The translations under genes and the position numbers were made by a program. A stretch of DNA of 64,000 nucleotides from Oscheius sp. JU75 (taxonomy: Eukaryota > Nematoda > Chromadorea > Rhabditida > Rhabditidae), in the NCBI GenBank assembly GCA_037178855.1, contig JASJZC010000005.1, positions 372,001 through 436,000 on the forward strand, read 5' to 3'. Each line of letters opens with the position of its first letter. The stretch's first letter is position 1. The notes beneath the pieces were generated by a model that searched no databases, was not told the DNA's origin, and worked only from the letters and a program-made list of their open reading frames with translations. Positions 34,801 through 45,300 of the stretch are shown piece by piece.

Positions 34801-37800
34801 CAGGGAAGAAAACTGATTTTTTCGAACCATTTACAGTTCGATAAGGTCGGCCCCGTTCTTTACCCTTTGCCCTCCCCAAGCAGTCACCCTAGTAGGCGGC
34901 CCTACCCCGAGGATCGAGACTTAGACAAGTCACCCGAGTGGCAGACTCCGCCAACTTGCCCGACCTAAGCCGTAAACCAGTGCTCAGGTTCTGGAACCTG
35001 GGGGCACCCAAGGGTAGCCCGAACCTACCTCTTGAGCAGTTTGACCTGGAATCTCCGAAGATCGCGGTTTCTCATATAGGGGCCTATTCGGCGGGCGAGA
35101 AGACAATACTGGTGGGACATTCTTATCGAATTTTCTTACACGCGGACTGATGCAATGATTTGGCAATGCTATGCAAAGTTGTAGAGCGGATCGAAATTTA
35201 CAGCTTTGCAGAACATCATATTTGCGAAATATCAGTGCTTGACACAGCAACACATATTTTCAGAGGTGTCTGTCTGGCCGAAGTGATCAGTATTGGTGGT
35301 AGTCGAGTGGACAATCTGCCAGTGGCTACGACCACCAATGTGACCGTGGTCTTTGCAACAGCGAGAGACGCTGCCGTATATCTGTCAATGACCCTGAGGG
35401 GAGCTCGAAGAGTTCATGTCATGATGGGAGACGCTCATGATTGGTATCTCCATGAACAAAACAGAGAGCCATTCTTGGGAACTGTCTCTGTCCAGCCAAA
35501 GGATATACTGTATCAGGACTTCAAGGTGGGACCCTGTACCAATTTTAAAACTGAAAGAGTTTGGAGTTTGTAGAAAACCTTACCTTTTCTAGGAATGGCT
35601 CGAGACCACCACTCCTCTGACTCTCCCCGAGCTCTGGTTCTGGTCCTTCATCGAGGAGACCTGGAAGTGTGCCCTCTCTCAGAAATCGAAGCTCGTCTAT
35701 GGGAAAATGTGTTCCGGAGACGAACTTCTAAGTGTTGGAGGCCTTGGCAGAATGACCAAGGCAGGATACCTGGCCAGGGGCCTCGAGCGGCTCCTCTTTG
35801 CCATGGATTACGTCTATAAGAAGCTCTGTCCAAAACAGGACGGTCTCTGTCTCGAGTTCTACGAAAATGGCCGCCCGGAAATTGCCAGACAGCTCGCGAA
35901 GAGTACGGTCGAGGACGACGTGACCATTTATGAGTATGTGGAGGAGGAGGGACAGACTGCTGGGTACAGAACGATTGGAAACTGGAGTCTTAGTTCGGGA
36001 TTGAAGATGCACAGTGTGTATAGAGCGTATCCGGCTTTAAGTCATACACCACAGTCACTATGTCATCCTCCAATGTGCAGATGCTTCCTGGATGGAGACT
36101 TTTTGCAGGTTAGTTCGGTGTCACTGTCTCTGTAATGTTTCAACATTTTTTCAGCGTCCCCTGGACACATTCGTCTTCAGCTCCGAGAACGAAGTCTCGG
36201 CCGAGATCAGCTCCTCCGGGAGCTATGTTCGTCGCCAGCCGGCCTTCGGCTCAGCCGTGTCGTACCGCTCCTTCTTCGAGCATCTGACTGCCGGGGACTG
36301 GCGGAACCAGCCACACAACTTGGTCCTACTGGCACTGATCACAGCCCTGACTGTCCTCACATTGGCTGTTCTGGTACTGGTTTTTGTCAAACTGTACCTG
36401 AGAGTCGTAAGAGGCAATCAGAGTCTGGGAATCTCCCTCTTAATCGGAATAGCGATGCTCTACGCGACCGCCTACTTTTTCGTTTTCGACTCGACTGATA
36501 CGGTGCGTTTCTGAGAGTGAGAGAGAGAGAGACAGTGATAGTGACAGCAATAAAGACAGACTTTATACTGAAGGTGAAACCAAAAAGTTACTAGTTTTAT
36601 CGAAGCTGCATTTGCCATTTCAACTTTTCTATAAAAAGGCAAGACGACCTGGTGAAAATAGAAGGAATACCTTCCGGCAGATATCTTTCGGCAAAAACAT
36701 CTACAGAAGGTAGTTCAATTCCCTCCAGTCAAAAACTGTTTTTTGGTTGATTTTCACGGAACTGTAGCGAAAACTAAATGTGAGAAATGAATTATGTTAG
36801 CTTGATTGCAGGTGGTCATTACCAGACTAAAATAGGCTCTTTTGATTCACAATACCTGTTTAGTCAAAAATTGTTCGAGTCCGTTCCAACAGTGGAAGTG
36901 TTTTTAATTGTTTCACTAAAACAAAATAAGTAAACTATCTTTCCGCAGATGCAAATGTATCCAGATGAAAAATCCTAGAAAATTGCAGGTCTGCCGTCTT
37001 CGAGTCGGACTCCACTCCCTTGGATACGTCGTCTGTTTCGGAGTAATTGTGGCCAAAGCCACACAGCTGAGAAATGCCGAGACGTTGGGTTTCGGCACAG
37101 CCACCCACATTTCCTATTGGAACTACTGGCAGCTTTTGTTCTTCATCGTTGGGGTGCAGATTGCATTCAGCAGCAGGTATTTTCCAGAATGTAGTAGCAG
37201 CAAAATCTTGTCAGATGGGCCTCCGATCCGTCCTTCCTCTCCGCCGTGGACGAGAACTCGCACATGAAGTGTACCTACGACCGGCAGGAATTCATCGCCA
37301 GCAATGTTTATGTCTACGTTTTACTCTTTCTGGCCCTGTTCCAGACGACCAGGAATAGGAATATCAAGAGAAACTATAAGGTCAGACTGTCTCTCTGTCT
37401 TACGGCCTCTCTGTCTCTATTTCTTTCTCTCTCTCTGTCTCTCTACTTCTCTGTTATTTTTGTGAACTCCTATTTCCAGGAAACCAAGTGGCTCTTCGTG
37501 GCCACTATCCTCTCCCTAGTGATCTGGATCATCTGGCCTGTTGCCTACTTTTATGTTCCAGCAGAATGGACAGTGAGTTCTTCATGACCCATCGAGTCTT
37601 GAAATTCTTTTTTTTTCAGAACTTGGTAGTCATCACCGAACTTCTGACTTGTGCCACAATTCTTCTCGCTCTACTTTTTGGCCCAAAAATCTACATTTTG
37701 CTGAGCTACGAGCCGGTGGTCGTGGAGTACAAGCAGGAACAACAGCAGCCGAACGCGTTGAATTTGTTTGAAAGAGGTATGATTCAACAGATTGGAAGAA

Positions 37801-38249
37801 TTGAACATTGACATATGTATTCCGCGATATATAACACCTTCTTGAAACAGAGAGCACGAAATTTGTGCACTGAAGGGTACCACTTCGCGATCCCAATGTC
37901 TCTTTGTCTCTCTGACCGCACTTCTTTTCCAGAAGAAGACGTCTACTCTGCGCGAGCCGTCAGCCCAGCCAGTTCGGATTCTGGTCACCGAACTACCGGA
38001 TCTCTTCACTCTGCCGGTGGAAAGAGGGAGGACGAGCCCCCACAGCCCATTTTCCATACCGTGATGAGGAAGAAGAAGATGAGACGATCACGAAGTGAAC
38101 ACGAATTGCAGCAGGTTTGTGATAGAATCAGAGAGACAGAGACAGAGAGATAGAGAGACAATACCTTTCAGATGTCTGCTCTGCAATCGCCCGGACTGCC
38201 TGTCATTCGCAGTCCAACTCGATCCGAAGCGGGTAGTGGGAGATCTTAA
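28832..38249 (+). CDS. Class C GPCR with two tandem Venus-flytrap-like ectodomains
   Basis: Eighteen exons (first 28832-28954, last 38172-38249) give 1361 residues in frame. A signal peptide (about 1-21) is followed by a first ligand-binding module (about 40-480: IGGAFPLHEEDC, GLIAPKDANSSLALG, then IPVATYSTPSA, like the mGluR hinge block). A Cys stretch (SICSPFRPFCGQC) follows, then a second module (about 510-960: YLLGLFDLHSG, MGALVVDSCTS, MKWQFVTVALSEQD). There is no nine-cysteine linker domain. Seven membrane segments (about 1010-1265) end with FGPKIYILLSYEP, the class C FxPKxYI signature. The cytoplasmic tail is Ser/Arg-rich. It is a plasma-membrane receptor related to metabotropic glutamate or orphan class C receptors; the ligand is unknown. 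An acceptor TTTTTCAG lies 17 nt before the ATG. Intron 3 (1.25 kb) carries a CT-rich tract. Confidence 0.9.
30545..31050. repeat. Long CT-rich tract (TCTCTGTC type) in receptor intron 3
   Basis: About 500 bp of the + strand is pyrimidine-rich with TCTCTGTC-type octamers. It keeps three overlapping open frames that encode only Ser/Leu/Cys-rich low-complexity peptide, so these are not genes. Confidence 0.9.
31735..31912. repeat. CT-rich tract in receptor intron 4
   Basis: Degenerate TCTCTGTC octamers fill the intron between the exons ending at 31729 and starting at 31925. Confidence 0.85.
32599..33042 (+). repeat. Direct repeat pair in receptor intron 6
   Basis: The segment at 32599-32655 (TCCCTACTTGGAG, then AACACAAAATGTTCCGAAAC) recurs with changes at 32990-33040 (TCTCTACTTGAAC, then AACACAAAATGTTCAGAAAC). 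Confidence 0.55.
35150..35262 (+). repeat. Partial copy of the dispersed repeat (left module only)
   Basis: GCTATGCAAAGTTGTAGAGC, then TACAGCTTTGCAGAACATCA, matches the left half of the composite repeat without the 58-bp core. It lies in receptor intron 9, just before exon 10. Confidence 0.55.
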
Positions 38250-38432
38250 ACCCTTTTTTTATAACTTTCTGTACATAACTCACCACTTCCTCCTATTGAA
38301 GTCAGCCAGACTGATCCAAGAACTTTGCTCACAAAACTTGATTGTTTACCTAAACCCATAAGTGGTTACCTCCATCTCTGCATTTTAGCCTTGCTATTGA
38401 AACGGTACGTATTGTGATATACTGGACTAGTG

Positions 38433-38438
38433 AATAAA
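38433..38438 (+). terminator. Candidate polyadenylation signal of the class C GPCR
   Basis: An AATAAA hexamer lies about 185 bp after the receptor stop codon, in the convergent spacer with Ric-8. This is motif evidence only. Confidence 0.4.
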
Positions 38439-38934
38439 TTATTTTTCGTTTTCAGACAAGTTCCAAAACGCTGAAAATGATCCATAACAGCTATTCGGTG
38501 TGTTGATTATAAGTTCTCAAAAAGAATTTGCGTCTAGGCTTGTTCTCTCTTACTAAAAAGCAAGTACAGAGCTTCCAAGTGTTAGCGCAAGAGTTGATGC
38601 ACTGCTCAGAAGCGCCGTTAGGGCCCTGCAATATTATGAGCACAAAGTTGTAGTAAAATGGATGCTCGTTGCAATATGTTCGAAATACAGTTACAGGGAA
38701 GACAGGCAGAGCGACGGTGATACAGGGTGACAGAGATATGGTTTGTTAAAAAAAAAGAATGACTACAATGTCCCAAAATGGTTACATGGCGGGACTCCCG
38801 GGAGCGCCGGAAAAACCAGTTGTTAGTCCGAGTATTTATGCAAGATTTGAAGCAATACAAGTTGATACTGAGAAATGTACAGAGATCATTCGGGAGAGAC
38901 TAGAGTCAAATTCATACAGATTAAATAGAAAAAA

Positions 38935-41409
38935 CTACTCGGAATCCGAGTCGTCCGGCTGGTCTGGTATGTTTTTCGTCATTTCCAGGACATGTTTCAG
39001 GGGTCGGGTCTTTCCGTCTTCGCCGATGGTTGCAGGCTTGATCACGCCTGGAAATTGGGACTTCTTTGACGGAAAATAACATACCAGATTCCAGCATCTT
39101 GTTCAAGTTGTTCATCAACTGTTCGGCCTCGTACATTTTCTGCTCCTCGGACATTCCCTCGAACGGATTGGACATGTTTTCGGGGCGAATGCAACCGGTC
39201 ACAGGGTTGATTCTGGAAAGTACTCTTCATAGCGTTTTGGGTTCTTGAAAAGTAGAATCTCTTAGTATCACCATTAGTTTAGATTCTTGTTTCGAAAAGA
39301 AGACTATATGACCCACCTGTCTTCAACCTTGGCATATTCTTCCGTCTCCGAATCCTCGCTGTCCTCGTCACTTTTAGGGGCGTTTATCTGTCCCAGTAAT
39401 CCTGCATTGGCCATGAAGCCGGCAGAATGTCCGAAGCCGGTGTACTTGATCATTCTGTTCACTGAAAAAATGTCTGTTGAGAGCAGTCTCTGCCTTCCTG
39501 TCTGTCTCTCAGTCCCCTCAGTTCCTCAGTCTCTCTGTCTAATACTTTCACTTGAAACATGTCAAAGCTAGTACCTGATTTCTTGCACAGGACAAACATT
39601 AGCTCACTGGCCACCATTCCCGCATTTCCGACCGATTTCATGATCCGGATCAGTTTGTTTCGAAGAGCATCGCCCTCATCCGGGTGACGTTCCACGTCTT
39701 TGCCTTTCAGAGGAGGTAGGACCTAAAAGGTGTTGCTGTTTTAGTGCCCAATAGTTTGAGACCGGTAATCAACCCCGTGCATTTGGTCTGCCTAACTAGT
39801 CTTGCCTCGGTCAGAAACTTCTGGACCGGGCCGGATAGGTCTTGTTAAAAAATAGAGCTAAAAACGCACAAGTATGCTCATACACAGAGCATGATAGCCG
39901 TTTCGAGCAAGTATAAATAGTGGTGATGAAACAAGAAAAAGTAGAAACTTACAATGAGGCGAACATATCTCCTGGCCTGCTGACTAGCTACGCAGTAGCG
40001 AAGAAGGGAGGTGACAAAAACTGTGAGCAGCTCCTCGTCCTTCTTGTCCACCTTTTCTTCCAACTTTTCCAGCAAAATCTTCATGATACTCATGTCCCTA
40101 TCCTCGAAAGTGGCCAGACATTTCTGCCCGGGTTGAACCTTCGGACAGATGACACTTTGGACTACAGGTAGTGCAAAAATGAGGCTGACACAGTTCTGAC
40201 AGCAGTCTTCGTCCTCTGCGAAGCTTGAGAACAGGAGTTTTCTTGACAGTTTCAGGATGTTTTCGGTTCTCTGAGAAAGATATACTATAATAGAAATAGA
40301 GAGAAAGAGTGACAGAAAGAGGCAGGAGACAGATCTACAGATAGACAGAGAGACAGTACCTCAGAATCTGGTTCAGTCTTGCAGTAGAGATTGTAAAGTG
40401 TTTTCAGAACTTCCGAGACCCGAGTAGTCAAATCCTTTTTCGATTTCTCGTTCCCGATCATGGCCAAAGCCATTGACTGTTCCAGAATACTGTTCAAGAC
40501 ATTGAAGTAGTTGTCCTGGCTCCAAAGAGGCTGAAATTTTGCGACTATTTTGGTCTACTCTTTTTTCTTATATAATGACAATGAGACATTAGAAAAGCAT
40601 ACCCTCATTTCGACTTGAAGAGCCGTGGAAATAAACAGGATTCGAAGAAGAAGATTGTAGCTGAGAGTCTCCTCGGGACTGAAAGTCGTCTTTCCCGCCA
40701 GGGCCTTCAGTTGATTCCGTAGAGCTTCGTGGGATGGTTCACTAAAATTGGAGGGTTCGCCAAAAATGAAACAAAAGTTTTAAAGTCTTACCCGAAGCTC
40801 TTCCTCATCTCCTGACTCTTGAACTGGGCATTGACCAGGCATTTAATGGCTTCCAATTGTTCTGAAAATAGCTCTTTTCCTGGTGAAATGAACAGGGAAT
40901 AATTTTGTCGAAAATGCCTTTTTGCAAATAGCTTTTTTCCAAAAATAAAGATGGACGCCTCTCTATAGAAGCGATGAAGCAAAAGTGCTTAGCATCAAGG
41001 CGCAAAAGAAGAATGGAGCTTCACCTGTAGTGGAAACTTGGTGTTTGGGATCTTCCGGGAGTTTAGCCCATGTCAAGAGGTAGTTCTTGACATTTTCCGA
41101 CGTGAACAGGACGTCGACATTGTGCTCGTCTCTGGCTATTGTTCGGAAAGTGCTTATCATAGGGACGGCAAGGCTAGAATCCCAGTCAGTCTTCGAGAAT
41201 TCGGACTGGACTATGGATACCAGTTCCTGAAAGCTCAGTGAAAAAGGAAAACAGTGACAGAGAGACAGAAAGGGACACTGGCTTACCTGTCTGACAAAGT
41301 AGTCCACATCGGGAAATTGCATCTTTGTCGCATTGTCCCGACAGAACTTCTCCAAAAACTGGCCAACAGTACCATTTAATCGGGTTTCTTTGAGATCAGT
41401 GAGCTCCAT
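38935..41409 (-). CDS. RIC8: Ric-8 (synembryn), G-alpha chaperone and exchange factor
   Basis: Ten exons (41287-41409, 41025-41226, 40792-40861, 40603-40741, 40360-40530, 39953-40270, 39575-39722, 39317-39461, 39085-39212, 38935-39047) give 518 residues, close to the usual 530-550. Ric-8 is a cytosolic armadillo-type helical protein that folds nascent G-alpha subunits and promotes their nucleotide exchange. The diagnostic block is NPFEGMSEEQKMYEAEQLM near residue 455, matching NPMEGMTEEQKEYEA-type sequences in vertebrate RIC8A/B. It is followed by a TGFGHSAG-neighbouring acidic segment (DEDSEDSETEE) and an acidic C-terminus (DDSDSE). Intron 9 is only 37 nt. The gene converges with the upstream class C GPCR, a plausible but unproven functional neighbour. 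No acceptor is seen before the ATG. Confidence 0.93.
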
Positions 41410-42052
41410 TTTTGAATAGTGAGAGAGAAAGAGGGAGAGAGAGAGAGTGGAGTTGGAGAAGGGGGGAGACTTAGGTGTTGCCAAGGGAGACCAGCTGTCA
41501 AGATATGTTTACCTGAATCATTGGATTAGGAACAATTGAGGGACAGAAGAATGGGAAGAACAAAGTTTCTTGTCTTTCTGTCTCTCTATGTCCCTCCCTC
41601 ACAGTGGAGCTTTTCAGAATCATATGTACCCATCATTGTCATCGACTAAATTGGTAAGTCTAGCCATTTCTTTGTAGTGAAACAAGAAACAATTCTGGTC
41701 TACGCGTGTTTCTTTGAGACTGCAAGAAAGTACTGAGTCAGACCTTTATATACTTTCTGGAGCAAGGAAATTTTGAATATGTACATCTCAAAATAAGCAA
41801 TTCTTCCTGGAAATTGACAAAAAGAAACAGAAAAAATTGGAAAGGCCGTGTAGAAAAATCTATAGTGCTCGAGATTTCCAGGAGAAAGCGGCTAATAAAC
41901 AGTCGGCGCACTGTTTACGCCTCTAGCTCAGCTCGTTGGGAAAAATTGCCAGTGATACTGAAACGCGGCATATTTGATAGTGAAATGGTTCATTTTACAG
42001 AAAAAATAGTTGAGATCAAAGAACAGAGATGGTATGGGTGCGACGGGGTCCG

Positions 42053-42184
42053 AAAAAGCTACTCGGAATCCGAGCTGGTCTGGTATGTTTTTCGTCATTT
42101 CCAGGACATGTTTCAGACGGAAAATAACATACCAGATTTCAGCATCTTGTTCAAGTTGTTCATCAACTGTTTGGTCTCGTACAC
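42053..42184 (-). pseudogene. Truncated, internally deleted copy of the Ric-8 3' end
   Basis: The segment matches Ric-8 exon 10, intron 9 and exon 9 (about 38930-39140) almost base for base. An 8-nt deletion lies beside the stop codon and a 68-nt deletion spans the exon 10/intron 9 border. The intron 9 donor side is still present, so this is a DNA-level duplication and not a processed mRNA copy. It sits between Ric-8 and TRPA in the same orientation as Ric-8. Coding capacity is lost. Confidence 0.85.
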
Positions 42185-42368
42185 ATATCTTCTCCCAATA
42201 CTTATGCCGCTTACCTCAATACGTTCTTTGACCCCCCGCACACTAAACACAAGATCGTTCAAATTTCATTCTCAAATATATAACAGAACTGAATCACAAT
42301 GAGATATCGCAGATTATGTCAACCACATATGCATATTTTGTGAAAGGAAGTGAAAAAGAATTGTTCTA

Positions 42369-45300
42369 CTACTGTTGTTTCTGCTCGGCAGTCTCAACAA
42401 AGGGCACATTGTGGTGTCGTAGCAGAGATTTGAGCAGGCTTTCAAATTCAACTTGCTTCTGGTACATGAAATCGACATTCGATTGGATTTGAGAGATCTG
42501 AGCTCGTTGGGCGCGCTGTTCTTCTCGCAGCTCCAGGATCCTTTCCTGGAAAGTGTCTTGTTTATTAGGAGTCTGTCTCTCTGTATCCGTGCGGCTCGAA
42601 AACCAACCTCTTCCTCCGACCTGGTCACCTGCGTCGGCTCTTCGATCGGCGACTCGAAACCAAACTTCTTTCCGAAAAATCGGAGCATCTTGTTCCAGGT
42701 CGTCTTGTTTTTGATCGTAAATACACGAAATCTTCCTCTGATTGTCTTCTCCCGAACCCAGGGCATGGTGGCTTCAATTTGGAGGACCAGGTCTATCTCA
42801 AAAATGGCGGGTTCTGTTAGGAAAGCAAGAGGTCGAAACCTGCATGCATAGTCGCCTCAGCTCAGCCTTCTCTTGGACCTGCATGATGTCTCCGACAGCC
42901 AAACCGACCAGCAAGTTCATCAGGAGAATCGTCATCACGATGCAGAAGACGAAGAAGATGGGATAGGCTAGACCGTGACCAAAGAGTCGTTCGACATGTC
43001 TGGAAACTTTTGGAATGTTTCAGAGAATGTACAAATGTGGAATTGAACATGGATTGCACTGTAGATCTCGTTGAGTATATTAAACAGTTCGAATAGTTCA
43101 GAAATGCTATTTTCTGTTTCAGAATGGTTAAATGTACTCACTCATTGGGATCTCCGTGAAAAATTGCTGTGAACTCAAATTCTCCAATCATCATGACCGT
43201 AGTCTTCAGGACAGCTGACATTGGTGTGGAGAATTCTGGCTAAACTTGGAAATTTCGGGATGAAGAGAAAAAAACTGACCCTGTTCTGTAGAAGAACATA
43301 AAAGGTCACGCTGAAGGCAATGATGAACAAGACAAAGATGATGAAGAAGCGACAGAATGTTCGGAATATGTCGAAGAACATAACTACGTAAATTCCGAAT
43401 CTGGAAAGTTGTCATTGTTTTAACCTCTGCCTCTTTATCACTACCTCGGAAGTTTCCTGATCATCAGAAGCAAATTGATCCAGCAGGCAAAGACAGCAGC
43501 AGCTGCCAGGATCCATTGCCAGGTCTGAACTTTCATCTCTGCTATTCCCCTCAGAAGACTCACCATCCTCACACCCGTACTCTCTGAACAGGGACAAAAG
43601 TCCCAAACCGTCATCACAACCGACACGTAGATGAACCATTCGATCAGATTATCCAGCGTCATGTAAGCTATTCTCCTGTGAGCCATTTGGAAGATTTCCT
43701 TGCACATCTGGGCCACCGAGAGGATGATAATGATCACTTTGAGAGCCATCAATGAGCCCGTTGGCGCAATTTTGATGTCGGGACAAGCAAAAGTGCTGTA
43801 CCGGAGAGCCTCAGAAAGATCGAGGCTCTCATTTTTGTTCTCATCGTAAATGTTGAAAGGTGCCGGACTGAGGATGACAAAGGCCGTGAAAAGACAGATA
43901 AAAGTCAGATAGATCATCAGGGCGGAGTAGTAGACGTAGCGACCCAAACTGTTCCACTTGTACTTGATCAGAGTGAGAACGAGGGGGTGGGAGAGGAGGG
44001 ACATTCGTTCGGAGGCAGCCTGAAAGCTTTTCAGCGTCAAAGTTCTCTGGATATTTTTGTTTCGTGAGCAGTACAAATATAAGTAGACAGTAACAGAGAC
44101 TACAAGAAACCCACAATAAGTTTCAGAGGATGGTTCTGATAGATGGCATCTGGATTCTGAGAGTAGGTTTTGGCCTCCGGCTTCAGTTTTCCGCCTTCTT
44201 CTGCTGACATGAAGACGTCGATATCTGCTTGAAGGAGTCCTTCCTCGTTTTTCAGCATGTATGTGTCGTCCAGAAGGGTGAAGTTGTAGTCGGAGCCGTC
44301 GCATTTGTGACTGAAACATAAATCAAAGTCCCCCAAATAAAGTAAAGTACACACATGATACAGTTTTCAAAGACGGCTATGGCGACATCCGGGAAATGCT
44401 GGATTAGTTCTCGCATGGCGGATTGTCGGGGTTCGTTGTTCCCGGTCAGGGGTAGGGTCTCTTGACCCGTCATCAAAGCCTCCCATTCTTGACATTCGAC
44501 GAATACGCGGGCTGTATCACGGTGACCAGCTTCGATGGCTATCTGTAAATTTAGAGTGAGACAGGGAAATACAAAGACACAGAGACCGAGAGATTGAAAG
44601 ACAGAGAGACAGGGGAAGGTATTTTATGTTTCAATTCCAGCATTGCAAAATAAAAGCATTGCAATGTTTGACATTATTTGTGCTTCTTTGTCTTCTTGTT
44701 ATTGAAATAGTTCGAAGATACACGTACCTGTAGAGCAGTTTTCCCGTTCCATCTCTTCGTCACATCCACCAGTGGCTCTCTTTTGTGATTCCTCTTCTCT
44801 ATCAGGGTTCTGACCACATCATGATGTCCTCTTCGAGCTGCCTCATGAAGAGCGCTCCCACTCTCAGTTTCTACATTCATGTCGACGTTCCTCTCGACAA
44901 AGATTCTGACCACTACATCATGGCCATAGGAAGCAGCCAAATAGAGCGGGGTCTCGTTCTTCTCATTCCGGGAGTTGATGTCTGCTCCGGCGTCCAGAAG
45001 AAGATTCACAGACTGGTCGCGACCTGAAATTTGTGTTTTTTTTTGTTTCAGAGTGTACATAAAAGCCAATTTTTTAGCAGAGGATGTTCCTACACAGTCC
45101 TGACTTTCTTTTAGCTCCAGCGACACAAACTTAGGCTAAAAATGTTGGCATATTCCTCACTCGATATGGCCTATACGAAAATTTTTCGACTTTGTGATGT
45201 CCTGCAAAGCTGAAGCCCTTGCAAAAATCTACAAGTTTGCAAAACATTGCAAAGCTGGAAAATAACTTTCTCAACTATGTATGAGCCTAGAGGCACTTTT

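Noticed and set aside
41814-42302. 162-codon + strand ORF
   Set aside because: Most of it is antisense to the duplicated Ric-8 fragment. There is no family resemblance.
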